DNA of 64,000 bases from positions 86,109,943-86,173,942 of the forward strand of contig CM071936.1 of NCBI GenBank assembly GCA_016081115.2, read 5' to 3'. The notes below the pieces were generated by a model. It was not told where the DNA came from and did not search any database. It saw nothing but the letters and a program-made list of their open reading frames with translations. This DNA is from Rehmannia glutinosa. Its lineage: Eukaryota > Streptophyta > Magnoliopsida > Lamiales > Orobanchaceae. The position numbers and the translations under genes were made by a program. This document shows, piece after piece, positions 1-11,883 of this stretch (position 1 is its first letter; every line of letters starts with the position of its first letter).

Positions 1-1428
1 AGTCCTTTTAAAATAATTTCAATGAGTTGACTCAAATCGCCTACGTCCTGGGGGGGACGGCTAGGTTGACTTCTTGACAAAGAAAGTTACCCACTCAATA
101 GACTCGACTGAGCTGTTGATAGTATAACTTAGTTGCATCAACTAACACTTAATTTTTTAGATGATTTGATTTTATATAGCGGAAGACTTAACACACTTGT
201 TAAATTTAAGCACGTTTTTAACACTTGTTTTTAGCAATGTTGTTATCAGCTGGGTTGGCAATTTAACTTATCAGCAATTATAAAAGTACACAAGAAAGTA
301 AAGTGCTGAAAGTAAATGACACAAGTAAATTTTATAGTGGTTCGAGGATAGGATAATTCCTCTAATCCACTCTTCTCCAACCCCTGAAGGAATCCACTAG
401 TAATAGATCAAGTTATAAAGTAGTTCTCAGTCTAGACAGCCTTGATCACACAGCTGGCTTCTCATGCGACTCAACTTCTTCACAAGACAGTTGTCTTGCT
501 ACTTCAGTTCCCTTCAAACCCTTGGAATTGATCACACAGCCTTCCAACGAGCTTGAAACTTCTGGTTCTACTTTGAACCTTACTACAACTCCTTCAAACT
601 TGGAGAGTAGACCCCTTTTTGTTCTTAAACTTTTCCTCTTCAATTGGTTGAAGTATTCTTTCCTTCACAGCGTGTGTTGGATCGAGTTCCTTCGAAAGTT
701 TAGGCTTGAAGAATTTCTTGATAAGCTTGAGAGAATGTTTGCAGATATTGCTTGCTTTTAGCTGCTTAGAATGTTTGATCTCTCGTGTGTCATTCGTACT
801 TCTTTCTCTTGCTTCCTCGACCTTTTATAGTGCTCATTTAAAAATTTACCCGTTGAAGAGATAGGCTATTTTTAAAAGACACTTTCTTGTTCGTTGGCTT
901 GTCTTTTCTTGGCTTGCAGCATTGTGATGTTGACCCTTCCTCGCATTAAATGGCTCTGCAACTTTTCAGAGTCTGACACAAGCTTTAGTGTTTCCCATCG
1001 GTTTATTCCTTTTGCACATTTCTGGGCCAAACACTTTAAGACAGGGCAGCTTGGACTTATTACTATATCGATTAATATTCTTGACTTCCGTCCAACGGAT
1101 TAATGACAATCGACTTGACTTGACTGCTGCCTTTACCCCTTTGACTTGAGTCTGCTTCATCCTTTAAGGAAAGACTCAACTTTCAGTTCAACTAGTATAC
1201 TTGGCTCTTTTCGGCTTGGATCGACACTTCTTTCCTTTACACAAAATTGTTCCTGTGGATCTCCTTCAGTCGAGTCTGTCCCTTCCATCTTGGCCATACT
1301 CAGTTGACACACAGCTGGGTCTTCACTCTAGTCTTCAGTTGACTTCTTGCATTCTTCGACATAGCTGGCTTTACTCAACACATGCAGTCATATATATTAC
1401 AGAATAGAAATACAAGGAAAATAGGGTG
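1..1428 (-). repeat. LTR-like segment, minus strand, left end outside the window
   Basis: No protein-coding gene is recognisable. Read on the minus strand, the segment looks like an LTR: a possible start near 1428, a TATA box (ACTATAAAAGG, about 822-832 on the plus strand) in a promoter-like setting, then a long untranslated stretch towards position 1. The ORFs here are short and show no protein-family signature. It abuts the Tat-like element. The family is not certain; the layout (long U3, TATA, long R/U5) would suit a SIRE-type copia LTR. Its other end and any partner LTR are not visible. Confidence 0.45.
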
Positions 1429-1737
1429 TCAACTTGCTATTCTAAGTTTTACATGGTATCATCAAAATATAATAATAAATTTCCTAACAAATATTAAATA
1501 AACAAAAATACAAAATGAATTATATTTAATTAAATTATGAAATACCATTTTTGTCCGCAAAATAAGCCCCCCAGCTCCGGTACTGTGGAGGGATGAAGCA
1601 ATATGGGAGCTATACCAATGTCGAAAATATCAAGCTTGGCTTGTAGTATATGTTGTCTTGCCTTTTGGAGAATCTTTGACCACTTTTTGCACAATGACAT
1701 TTTTCGAGTGGAGGCTTGTGATCATGTCTTCCAAAGG

Positions 1738-1776
1738 TAAACTCTCTCTCTCTATCTCTCTCTCTCTCTACCTCTC
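1738..1776. repeat. CT-rich microsatellite
   Basis: A run of CT dinucleotides with occasional A or CC interruptions lies just upstream of the plus-strand ORF of the Tat-like element. It is a simple sequence repeat; no other function is supported. Confidence 0.85.
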
Positions 1777-2106
1777 AACTTTTGAATTTTTTTGCTTTGT
1801 AGAAGACTTAGTAAATTTCTTGTAAGTGAGACTTGAGGTGAAGATTGAGGTGAAGCTTGAGGTGAGACTTGAGTTGAGAGTTGATGGAGAGGTGGAGTGT
1901 GCTGCGCGGAGAAGGAGGTGATGCCCGTAGATGGTGCTCCGAGGCGCCTCCCCGGGTTGGAAAAGGGTGCCCCTTGGCGCCCTCCCTGGGAGGCCACAAG
2001 GGTGTGCTCGTGCGCCTCCCTGGCGGAGTAGGGCGCGCCCCCGGGGGGTGCTCCAAGCCCCCAGGTTAGTTTTTCTTCCCATTTTTCTCGATCTTCCATT
2101 GAGTTT

Positions 2107-4157
2107 TTGTATGTTTCGAGCCATGCCCTGGATTTCGGTACTTCTTCCATTTTGCTCGGAGGTCGGGGTGTTATCGGGCGTTCTATTCCATGTCCACGAT
2201 TTTCTACGGAGTTTGATATTCCTTCCTTTGCTCCAGACTTGTATTTTGATGGTGGGGAGGTTAAACTTGAGCTGAATTCGAGCTCAAGTGATGGGTCTTC
2301 TAAGGAGGAGTCTGAAAATGATAGTCCCAAAGAGGTTCGCCCCATCAAGTATCAACATAGGCCTCCTACCGGGAGTCGAGCAGTTGTCCCAGGAGAGTTG
2401 GCTAGCTGAGTGACTTCTGCTTGTCTTTGGAGGTTGCGTGAGCAACTCGAGCTTCCTTTGGCTTTTGTGATGTTGGCCTCGGGTCCGGATGACAGGCTAA
2501 CTCATTCTCCTGAGGGCTTCATCACGGTATATCTCTACAGCTTCTCAGTAGGCTTCGTGTTTCCTCCAGATGCCTTCCTCATCTTGATCCTAAGGTCGGC
2601 TGGAGCATGCGCTGGTCAGTTGATTTCCCAAACCTATGCGTGTATACGAGGATATCAACATGTCATACAACAGTTAGGTTTGATTCCGACCGTAGATGGG
2701 TTCCACTCCATGTTTTACGCCCGTAGGTCTCCGGGTGACACCTTCTTCCACTTCTTCCAACGCCCTCAGTGCAGATTCCTGGACGGATTTCACTCTCCTG
2801 GTGGGCTGTGGAAGGAGGATTTCTTCTACATGAGAGATAATGGTTAGGAGCTTTCTCATGAGTGGGTTTATGAGGTTATGGTTGCCCAAGGCACTTCCGC
2901 CTCCCGAAGGGAGATGTCGGAGGCTTATAGGTCTTGGGACTTTTTTAAAAATCTCTTGATGGTTAAGGAGTTCTTGGGTATCTTGCTTTGTCTTATTTCT
3001 TCATCTCGCTCCACCCTTTATTGTGTATTTTAAGTGCTTCTTTTTTCTGATGCCGCTTTTACTTGCTTTTCAGGTAAGGAGAGTTACAGTATTGCATAGT
3101 TGATGGCCTTTAAGAAGAAGGAGAAGGCCAATGGGAAGTCTGCTGGCGGGAGCTTGAGTGTCCCGCCCCAAAATGATAGGTTGCGCCCTTCCCCACAGGA
3201 TGATGCTAGGCGCCCTTTTCCCTATGAGAGTGTGTTGGGCACCCTCCTTGCCAGGAGGGTGATCGGCGTTCTGGTTCACGCTCTGATGTTACTTCGGCTC
3301 CTCGTCCTTCTGAAGGCTCTTTAGGAGGGAAGAGGCCAAGTATGGAGCCCGATGTCACCACCTTTGAGTATATTGGTCCCCGAGCTCTCTTCTCCGATGG
3401 AGTGAACCGTCATGAGGGGATCCAGTCCCATTGGGATTACAATGCTTTTGGCTTTGGATATACCCATACCTAAGGAGTTATATCGTCTGATGACCAGTCC
3501 CGCCTTGGGTCTTTGTCCTTCAAGGACATTGAGACTCACCTTAGCGGGGACCTTGCTCGGGTAAGCTTCTACATTTCTTCATATTTTCACTCTTCATGCT
3601 CTGTCTTTTCACTTGGCCAAGACTTGTGCAATTTATACTATAGGCTTTGAACCTCGCTGCGGCTTTGGCTCGTCACAGTGAGATGACCATGGAGGAGAAC
3701 CGCCAGCGTCGGGATAAGGTGAAGAGCTTGATAGATGATACAATGCAACATGGTGGCAAGATGTCTGAGTTGGCAAAGGAGCTCCAGTGGGCGATCCCAG
3801 CTTGACCACGAGTTGAAGACGGGTGAGGTCTTTCTTGGTTCTTCGGCTGGCGCCCATAGGTTAGATCAGGAGAGGTCCCGCTCGATTGAGGCTTATAGAG
3901 CTTCTCCGAAGTACTGCACCGAGTTGTTGCATGAGTCTTCATTCTACTTTGACAGAGCTGTTCACCACTGCCGAAAACTTCTACGGCAGAGTGGGAAGGC
4001 TTCCAGCGAGTTGATCGACATCCTGGACTGTAGTGTTTTGGATGAGGAGTAGGGAGAGATTGAGGCTTTAGCGGATCTTCCTGACGACCCTGGTGGTGAT
4101 GGAGCTGAGCCTATGGAGACTGCTACTGCTACCCGAGATGACGCGCCTCCTTCTTAA
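2107..4157 (+). pseudogene. Opposite-strand ORF of the Tat-like element ('putative gypsy type transposon' family)
   Basis: The function is unknown. A plus-strand coding relic lies opposite to gag-protease of the same element. The stretch at 2410-2847 reads as the conserved core of the plant family called 'putative gypsy type transposon' (PF04195-like). It starts LREQLELP, has a proline/glycine-containing segment near SPEGFITVYLYSFSVGF, then YARRSPGDTFF, and ends GGLWKEDFFYMRD. The N-terminal part (2107-2409) is acidic and serine-rich. Downstream segments (3100-4157) are charged and helical (for example HRLDQERSRSIEAY) and end at TAA 4155-4157. In-frame stops and frame changes break it at about 2407, 2846, 3032 and 3320, and some gaps could be introns. 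It would be translated, if at all, from a transcript antisense to the retrotransposon. Confidence 0.65.
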
Positions 4158-4397
4158 CCAGTGACAGTTTTCCTTCATGCCCACCTGTTTAGGGCTTGCT
4201 TTGTACTTTTGGATATTTCCTCCATGTACTTGGATATTTTTCCCTTCCCCTTTACCTTGAGATGTTTGATATTGCCCCACCGGGCTGAATGCTTTCTCCA
4301 TTTACCTTATGCACATTAGCTCTCTTTGTCATGTTTTACTTATAATATATGTGCATAACTTCTAGCAGGAGATTTTATATCATATTTTAATACCACG

Positions 4398-5060
4398 GGG
4401 TGCCCTTCCGGAGTTCGGAGGAGGTCTCCCCCTTGGGGTTCTCGGGGCCCCCTTCCGGAGTTCGAGGAGAGCGCCCATGGTGGATTTTCCCCAAGTTATT
4501 GCTTTATTTTTTACACCATTCTTCACATGTGTTAGCATTTTTTACCTTCTTTTTCTTCATCATGGAGAATATTTCACCCGGACTTTATGAGAAAGCCCCC
4601 TCCTCCGGGGTCTTAGCCGGAGGGAAAAGAATTTTTACAAGGACCTTCTTGTGAGGAGGCCTCTCCCATCCGGGTTTTAGCCAGAAGGGGTCATCCCATG
4701 TGGGGTCTTAGCATGGTGAGGCTATCCCCTCCGGGGTCTTAGCCGAATGAGGTAAGTTACTGAGACCTCTTATGAGGAGGCCCCTCCCATTTGGGGTCTT
4801 AGCCGAAATGGGTCATCCCACCCGGGGTCTTAGTCGGGTGAGGCCACCCCCTCTGGGGTCTCAGCCGGGTGAGGTAAGTTACTAGGACCTCTTAAGAAGA
4901 GACCCCTCCCATCTGGGGTCTTAGCCGGAAGGGGTTATCCTACCCGGGATCTTAGTTGGGTGAGGCCATCTCCTCCGGGATCTTAGCCGGAAGTGGTTAT
5001 TTATGAGGACCCTTGTGAAGAGGCCCCTCCCATCTAGGGTCATAGCCGGAAAGATGGGGT
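4398..5060. repeat. Tandem array, about 121-bp unit with shorter subrepeats
   Basis: The phrase GGGGTCTTAGCCGG recurs many times. The landmark GAGGAGGCCCCTCCC (or a close variant) falls at 4653, 4774, 4895 and 5017, giving periods of 121, 121 and 122 bp. Each unit contains about three diverged subrepeats of roughly 40 bp. A separate short repeat (CCCTTCCGGAGTTCG) starts the block at about 4406. The array lies between protease and the opposite-strand ORF of the Tat-like element, where other Tat elements carry variable tandem repeats. 5061-5299 holds no recognisable gene. Confidence 0.85.
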
Positions 5061-5299
5061 TTGTTGAGAAGAGCGTCTAACTGGTCATTGGCCCTGGACA
5101 TATGTGGCTATTAATTGCGCTTTGGCCATTTGTGGCCTTTAACTGCATTCATCACATCAAAGTAGAAAACGTGAAAGCATTTTTATTCATTATAACGAAA
5201 AAGCTTTATGCCCTGTGGGCGGAAACATAACTGAAATGTAAACAAATTTTTAACGCCTCTTGGGCGAACATGAACTGAAAATAAAAAATACTAAAGTCT

Positions 5300-6980
5300 T
5301 GGGGAGTCCAGGGAGAGCTGTCTTTTATGGCTGCGAGGGGCTTTCATCATTTGATCTCGGTAGCTTGCTCATCTTTAAGATGGCCACATAGCACTCCCGA
5401 GATGTCTTGATGTCTCCAATAGTCTCTCCGGCCCCTAATTCTGTAGGGAACCTCAGCTTCAGGTGAACCATAGACGGGATAGTCATGAAGTGATTCAAGT
5501 TTGGCCTTCACAAAACCAAGTTATACGGAGATGGGGCATCTACTATGAGGAAGCGGGTATCTTCGTGACCTGGTGAGGGGCGTCCATGCCCAGTGTGAGT
5601 GTCAAATTGATTTCACCTAAGGACTTGATCACCTCTCCCATGAAGCCAATCAGTGGTGCTGAGACCGGAACCACTTGCGCTGGATCGATCCTCATCTTGT
5701 CGAAGGCTTCCCGAAATATGACATCCATCGCACTCCCCGTGTCAACCAGGACCCTTTTGACCACAAAGTTGGCCAGCATAACTGATATGACTCTGGCATC
5801 CTGGTGAACTTGGGTCTCTGGGATGTAGTCTTGAGTGCCAAAGGTGATGGGCATGCCCTTGGCCTGAGGCTGCTCCACGACTCTCTTCTTGGACGGGTTC
5901 TCCTCGGCGCATCTTCTTCTATCTTTGCTACACTCCTAGAGGGCATTTTCGGTATCCTTCGCCTATGGGCCTCCGGAGATCACATTGATGACTCCAGCGA
6001 CGTGATTATCGTGCCTATCTTCCCTGTGGCGATCTGAACGACACTGTTCTTGTGGAGATTCTTCTTCCTGTGACCTAGTATCGTGGCAAAACTTGCTCTG
6101 ATCTATGTAGTCTTTGAGATGGTCCTTCCGAATGAGCCGCTCTATCGCCTTCTTCAAAACAAAATAGTCTTCGGTGGTGTGCCCCGATCTCTCTGATATA
6201 TGCAGTATAAATTGGAACGTGCCCGCGATGAGTTGTTTCTCAGTGGCTGTGGGAGATCAATGATCCCCTTCTTCTGAGTGGCTATCATCACCTCCACCAT
6301 TGGAGCATTGAGAGGTGTGTAGCTGGGTCCATTATCCTTTCTCGAGCCCTTACGCGCTTGACTCTTCTATTCTTCCGGGGACTTGCGCTTGATGTCGGGC
6401 TCAGGTTTGGTAGATCCCTCAACACGAATGTGTTTCTCTGATCAGATTAACAGCTCCTCCATGTTGGATGGAGGCTTCCCAACAAGAGATTCCTTCAGGC
6501 TCCCTTGGCGCTTATTCTGCTGCAGTATCTCTGCATATGTCTCATGCTGGATGTTGGCCACTTTGTTGATGGCTTCTACGAACCGCATCATAAACTCCCG
6601 CAGTGTCTCTCCTTCCTTTTGCTTTACTTGAAAGAGGTGAGCGATGGTCTTGGGACACTTTCTGTTGATGGAGAACTGATGCATGAACGCCTTCATGAGC
6701 TTGTTCATACCTTAGATCAACCCTACTGGGAGCAGATTGAACTATGTCAGCGCCCGCTTGGTCAGAGTAGTGCGGAATACCTTGCAGTAAGAAACATCCG
6801 TCATATCATAGAAATCCGTCTTAGCATAAAACTTGTCCAAGTGTTCCTGCGGGTCTCCAGTGCCATCATACTATGGGAGGTTAGAGGTCTTGATTCCTGA
6901 TGGAAAAGGTTCAGATAAGATCACTGGAGCCAAATGGCTCCTCTTCATCAACGTTGTGGCCCACGAGTTGGCTAGGCTAG
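5300..6980 (-). pseudogene. gag-protease of the Tat-like gypsy element, broken
   Basis: Read from 6980 down to 5300. The gag capsid-like region begins with the typical gypsy phrase YDGTGDPQEHLDKFYAK (about 6865-6815). An open stretch follows at 6708-6442 that contains QVKQKEGETLREFMMRF and ANIQHETYAEI. The region 6440-5900 is basic and interrupted by stops. The aspartic protease is at 5878-5543, with the catalytic LVDTGSAMDVIF. Its C-terminal part continues in broken form to about 5300, and the expected reverse transcriptase does not follow. Gag would form the particle and protease would cleave the polyprotein in the cytoplasm. At least four stops or frame changes make it non-functional as it stands. 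Confidence 0.8.
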
Positions 6981-7302
6981 GCTGCACAACTTGAGATTCT
7001 TCAACTGGTAGTGGCTCTTCACAGTTCTGATTCTTATCGAGACCTTCCTTTCTTCCTTCCTGGTCGTCCTAAGCAGGATCTCGGGCGGGCCGGGGCCGTG
7101 GTCTGCGGTGGTCCCTGCGGCAAAGATCTGCTATGGCTTGATGTCTTAAAATATTCTGGGCAGCTTCATCGAGAGAGCCTGGAGGGCTTAGGGATAAATG
7201 AATTTCTTCAACAGGCGGAGCCCCCCCAGGAGGATTAATGAATACTGGATGCGTAGGAGAATAATTAATTATGAGTTAATTACTTACAATGAATAGGAGG
7301 GG

Positions 7303-7312
7303 CCTTTTTATA
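7303..7312 (-). promoter_or_regulatory. TATA box in the 5' LTR of the Tat-like element
   Basis: TATAAAAAGG on the minus strand, about 200 bp inside the LTR start at 7513. It is followed by a CT- and A-rich leader, as expected for the transcription start of an LTR element. Confidence 0.6.
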
Positions 7313-7513
7313 CCTGGGACATGGACCCCCTGGGCCGTATAGGAGAAATTGGCTTATGGGCCAGTCCACGTAGGAGAAAATGATCGCTTGGGCCAAACCC
7401 GGACTCTTTTGGGCCTGTTTAATTATCAAGAGCCCAACTTGTATTAAATAAACAAAAAATATAAAATGATTTATATTTTATTAAATTACGAAATACTATT
7501 TTTGTCCCCAACA

Positions 7514-8170
7514 CATTGAATCATGAGATGAATAAGATATTTAAGAAAAAATGTGGTGCGCGCATTTAGTCTACAATCACAATACTATAAATCAATAGTG
7601 TAGGCAGAGAAAATATTGGGGGTGGACTGATACACAGAAGTGGGATGTGCCGGATGAAAAACTGAAAAAAATCATATAAATTCTAAATATTTTTTTAAAA
7701 AAATCCTTCGCATAATTTATTTTTAAAGAAAATAGGGACAAGTTGTCCTCCTCTCCGCCCTGACTATAAATGCGTAAATTGAATGCGCAAAAGGGCTAAA
7801 ATATATTCGTTCTGTTATAATTAGATTGCACTGTACAACTATTGATAATAATTAGACATGCAAGGAAATAAGAAACGAATAAAATCAATCCAAAAATGAA
7901 TAAAAAATCACAAGTAATATCTCATGTGGATTCTGGATTGCTTGTTTTCTGTCTCACTCAGACACGGTTTTTTTTAAATACATATCTCAGACATGATTAT
8001 TTATATAATGTATTAAAATATTATATTGAAAGAAAAAATGGAACAAGAGATTCCGTGTATGTAAACACTGGAGGGAAAAAATCTATACACAAAGATTAGC
8101 AAATAATCGCATTACAATAAATAATACAATAAAATTTGCAATAAAATATTAAAATAATAATTGAGTAACT
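7514..8170. other. AT-rich spacer, no gene seen
   Basis: This lies between the Tat-like element and the first copia element. It is AT-rich with only short ORFs that match nothing I recognise. The five bases after 7513 (CATTG) would be one copy of the Tat element's target duplication, but the other end is truncated, so this cannot be confirmed. Confidence 0.6.
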
Positions 8171-8394
8171 TGTTGGAAATTTTGGTTCTGATAAAGTGGG
8201 TGTCGACCCGGTCACTTTGACCAAATATTTGGTGGCTAAATATTTATTTCTGGATGAATCAAATAATATATTGTAAATCTACTTTCCGAGTAGATGTTCA
8301 TAGTATTTTTTATTTCTCAAAACCGAATTTTGGTGAGTGAGAAATTAATACATGAAGTTAGTCGCACGAAAGGGCATTATGTAAAGGGAGATGA
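8171..8394 (+). repeat. Truncated 5' LTR of copia-1
   Basis: Matches the first 220 or so bases of the LTR at 16396, with scattered substitutions and small indels. Homology ends at the phrase GGGAGATGAAA, after which gag sequence follows directly. This is a deletion of about 0.85 kb of LTR plus leader. Confidence 0.85.
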
Positions 8395-10204
8395 AAAGAT
8401 TTTGTTTTACATGACTACCCTGAGCTTGGTGAAATACTTAATTGAGGACGCCAATGAGGTGGCTGAAAATAAAACAAATGCTGAAAAACGTATTGCATTT
8501 GATGCATTGGGTCAAGGTGATTTCCTGTGCCGTAACTATGTCCTAAACGGGCTTAGTAATGCACTGTACAGTGTGTTATGTGTGGTGATATCCTCAAAAT
8601 AATTGTGAAAATCTTTGGACAATAAGTACAAAACCGAGGATGCCGGCACAAAGAAATTGGTTGTCGGTAAGTTCTTAAATTTTGTGATGGTTGATTCTAA
8701 AACCGTGATGGAACAAGTTTAGAAGTTCCAATTGATCCTACATGAAATATCTGCCGAGGGAATGGCTTTGCCAGAGGCATTCTAAGTGGCCACGTTGATT
8801 AAAAAATTGCCCAAGTTGGAGGAATTTTAAAAATTATCTCAAACATAAGCAAAAGGAGATGGGACTGGAGGATCTGATTGTCAAACTCAGAATTGAGGAA
8901 CACAATACGAGGATTGACCCTAAGTCTAGACTTGTCCAAATGGAGTCAAAAGTCAACTTGATGGAGCACGAATCATCAAGTAATTCGAAGAAAAGACCTA
9001 ACGATAAAGGCAAGAAGCCAAAGAACAAAAAAACCAAACAGGAACTTGCTATAACCGTGACAAACCAAATCATATGGCAAATGACTGCCATCAGCCAAAG
9101 AAAAAGAAAACCAAATCCCAGTCCAATGACAATGTGGTTGAACAAAGGGAACTGAGCGATGTTGACATGTCGGCGGTGGTGTTTGAAGCTAATCTGGTGG
9201 ATAACCCAAAAGAATAGCTTGTGGATACCGGTGCCACCTACCATGATTGTTCTGATCAGGATGCATTCTCCTCTTACATCCCATCGACCGGAAGAAATCT
9301 CCACATGGGGAATCACGCCTCTTCTGATGTTGTTGGCGTTGGAACGATGGTGCTAAACCTTATATACTTCGGGAAAGAAGTTAAAGCTGAAGGATGTGCT
9401 GCATGTCCCAAACATCCGCGAAAATCTGGTTTTGGGTAAACTCACAAAGAAAATGTGAAGTTTTTTTGAAGCTAAAATGACTAAGTTACTGTTTTATTCG
9501 GTTGAAAAGAGCACTTCACCTTTAGAGTTGATACACACTGATGTGTGTGATTTAAAATTTGTGCAAATTTAAGGTGGTAAAAAATATTTCATCACATTTA
9601 TTGATGATTGCACAAGGTTTTGCTACTTATACTTGTTAAGAAGCAAATATGAAGTATTAGAATCTTTTAAAAATTATAAAAATAAAGTTGAAAATCAACT
9701 TTGCAGCCGAATTAAAATAATTCGGAGTGATAGATGTGGCAAATATGTTGCACCATTTGAAGATTTATGTAACTAGTCGGGCATAATTTATCAAACAATC
9801 GCTCCATATTCACATAGTCTAACGGTGTTACTGAACGAAAAAATAAGAATCTAAAAGAGATGATGAATGCCATGTTGATAAGTTCCGAATTATCTTAGAA
9901 TATGCGGGGGAAGCTATTTTAACAGCCAACCACATATTAAATAGAATACCACTTAAAGGGAAATATAAGACTTCTTACGAGTTGTGGAAAAATCGTAAGC
10001 CTTCTTATAAATACCTTAAAATGTGGGGGTGTTTGGCTAAGGTAGCAATACCATAACCAAAACAAGTTAAAATCGGACCAAAGACTTGATTGTGTCTTTG
10101 TGAGATATGCATACCAAAGTAGTGCATATCGATTTATGATACATAAGTCAGAAAATCAGGAAATGACTGAAGGTACCATTATCGAATCAAGGAATGTTGT
10201 ATTC
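8395..10204 (+). pseudogene. copia-1 gag, protease and integrase, broken
   Basis: Gag (8405-9150) contains DFLCRNYVLNGLSNALY and, near 8860, EDLIVKLRIEEHNTR, typical of the TNT1-like copia family. The CCHC zinc knuckle (about 9047-9088) reads CYNRDKPNHMANDC, so the second cysteine is arginine. Protease (9218-9360) has LVDTGATYHDC. The integrase core (9520-9780) keeps LIHTDVCD, FIDDCTRF and IRSDRCGKY, that is, the first two acidic residues of the DDE triad, and then decays through several stops. Reading resumes after the PIF element at 14198 in the matching codon frame. It would have served particle formation and cDNA insertion. Confidence 0.82.
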
Positions 10205-11211
10205 TTTGGGCTCGTTTGTTTTTTTGAATGGGATTGGATAAGTAAATGTGATATGATAGGATTGTACTGTTCATGAATATGTTCTTTTGCGTTTGATTTT
10301 TAAGAATACATTTTTGTGTTGTTTAGGATTATTTCTTAATCAAATGTTTGGTATAATGGACTAAGGAGGATAAATTTGTAAAATGACCAAAAAACCATCC
10401 CTATTTGTTTTTTAAAGAATTGATATTGTTCTTCTTCTACTGCGCATACATCTCATAAGAAGTTACTATGTTTAGGGATTTCATCACCAAGTTTTCACAA
10501 ATAAAGTCGGCGATTGAAGACAGATTAGGTGTCTCCCACTTCGAACTAGTAAGTTATGCCATAGACTTCTACCATCTGTAACTTTAGTTTTTACTTTTTG
10601 AGATTTTGGAAACATGTTGGCGGAGAAACCATCGAGTATGCTAGGTTAACACTGTGGTTCGTATCCTTGGTTATTTCAAACTCGTCATCGATTCGTTTGA
10701 AAATTTCACAATTGAAACAATGTAATGTCCTACTGAAAGTTCTAAGTTGAAAAACACCATATTACTTCTGATGTTATTGGAAATATTATATGTGTTCGCG
10801 GTTGTTTTTCTTCACGTTATCCTTCATAGACATTGATATATATAAGGTTTTAATGAATGATAAACTCATGAATTTTGGTTTTACTATAACTTTTCATCTT
10901 GAATGATTTTAATTTAGAGACTTTGGTTGTTGTAAACTAGGCTTTACAGTTTTCTCAAATAGATTTGGTCCTTTTGGGCAACAGAGTTTCTATGTAGTTT
11001 ATTGCATAATGAAGATTAATTATATTGGCCTCTGATTAAATATGATGGTTTATCAGTTTGAATCAAATTGATGAGGATGTGAGTCAATCAGTGAAATGCT
11101 TAATAATCCATAATAAGCTATTTCCTTCTTAGATGAGTGTATATTATTATGCTTTTTTATTTATTTGGGTGTTAAAGTCGCCATTGTATTTGTAGACAAT
11201 CAGTTTTAATA

Positions 11212-11448
11212 ATGAGCACTACCAATACCTCTCTGTTCTCTATGGGAAGCAGCGACACATCGAATTATAACACTTGTTCTTGTGATGGCCCTGTGCGCTG
11301 CCATCGTGGATTTATATTAAAGGTTCAGATTTCAAAAACTAAGTCCAATCCAGGCAGATTGTTTATGTCATGTCCTCAAAGAAGGGTAAGATATGGGCTC
11401 CAGTTTTGGGTTGTGGTTTACTCTTTGAAAAAACATATTTGCATCTAA
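11212..11448 (+). CDS. Small GRF-type zinc-finger ORF of the PIF element
   Basis: A 78-residue ORF. Residues 22-54 resemble the plant GRF zinc finger: CSCDG (C22, C24), then NPGR (46-49), then FMSCP (C54). GRF fingers bind nucleic acid in other proteins, and small single-finger proteins of this kind are common in plant genomes. The conserved part ends at a possible splice donor (GGTAAGAT near 11384), so the last 20 or so residues may be intron readthrough. A likely intron in the 5' leader runs from GTAAGT (10549) to TTTGTAG (11195). PIF elements usually encode a Myb/SANT-like second protein; none is seen here, so this ORF may take its place or be a captured gene. Its activity is unknown. Confidence 0.5.
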   Translation: MSTTNTSLFSMGSSDTSNYNTCSCDGPVRCHRGFILKVQISKTKSNPGRLFMSCPQRRVRYGLQFWVVVYSLKKHICI

Positions 11449-11883
11449 TTAATTACATTGCAGCCAGACAACGGGCACCAACAGACTTACCAACACTTGC
11501 TGATGATTCTATTCTTCCTAGTCAAGCAAATAAAAATATCATGATATTGTTTACAAATTGTTATATTCGCAACCACAATATTATAAACAGTTCAGAAGCT
11601 ATTTTGACAAACTTGTAGTTAATTTTTTAGGGATAAACACCAAAAATACAGTAGCAATATATTCAAAGAGAACAACATCATTTCATTCAGCTACACACAT
11701 GTCCACTTAATTTCTCACAAATAGATGCATGTAAACCATCTAATAAAACAAATAAAATTACTGATGTCAATTACAAATACATAGCTTATGCTAACAACAT
11801 AGTCAAATTTAAAATTTTGAATATTACAAATAAAAGGCTTGCTTTGACTTGATCTACGAACAACTTAAAGGGCAATTAACAGT

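Larger units (their letters stand above)
1492..7513 (-). mobile_element. Tat-like Ty3/gypsy derivative lacking RT and integrase
   Basis: A minus-strand element of about 6 kb. The right end (7513) starts as an LTR on the minus strand (TGTTGGGGACAAAAAT). About 70 bp of the same sequence recur at the left end (1492-1563 matches 7441-7513), with a G-run that could be the polypurine tract just inside the left copy (about 1567-1572). Order along the minus strand: 5' LTR with TATA box, gag, aspartic protease, a 121-bp tandem array, then an ORF on the opposite strand. No reverse transcriptase, RNase H or integrase is detectable. Tandem arrays and opposite-strand ORFs near the 3' end are known in the Tat lineage (Grande, Retand, Ogre), which is the basis of the lineage call. 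The left LTR is only a stub, so the 3' end is truncated. Confidence 0.7.

Noticed and set aside
1752..2348. A 198-codon minus-strand ORF opposite the Tat-like ORF
   Set aside because: It is the shadow of the plus-strand coding relic and of a CT-rich repeat. Composition is low-complexity (S, P, E) and no domain is seen.
7514..8170. A possible gene at 7896-8099
   Set aside because: A short AT-rich ORF without known features. No support for expression or homology.
8834..9316. A 160-codon minus-strand ORF with hydrophobic stretches
   Set aside because: It lies exactly opposite the copia-1 gag, and the hydrophobic runs are the reverse complement of lysine-rich gag codons.
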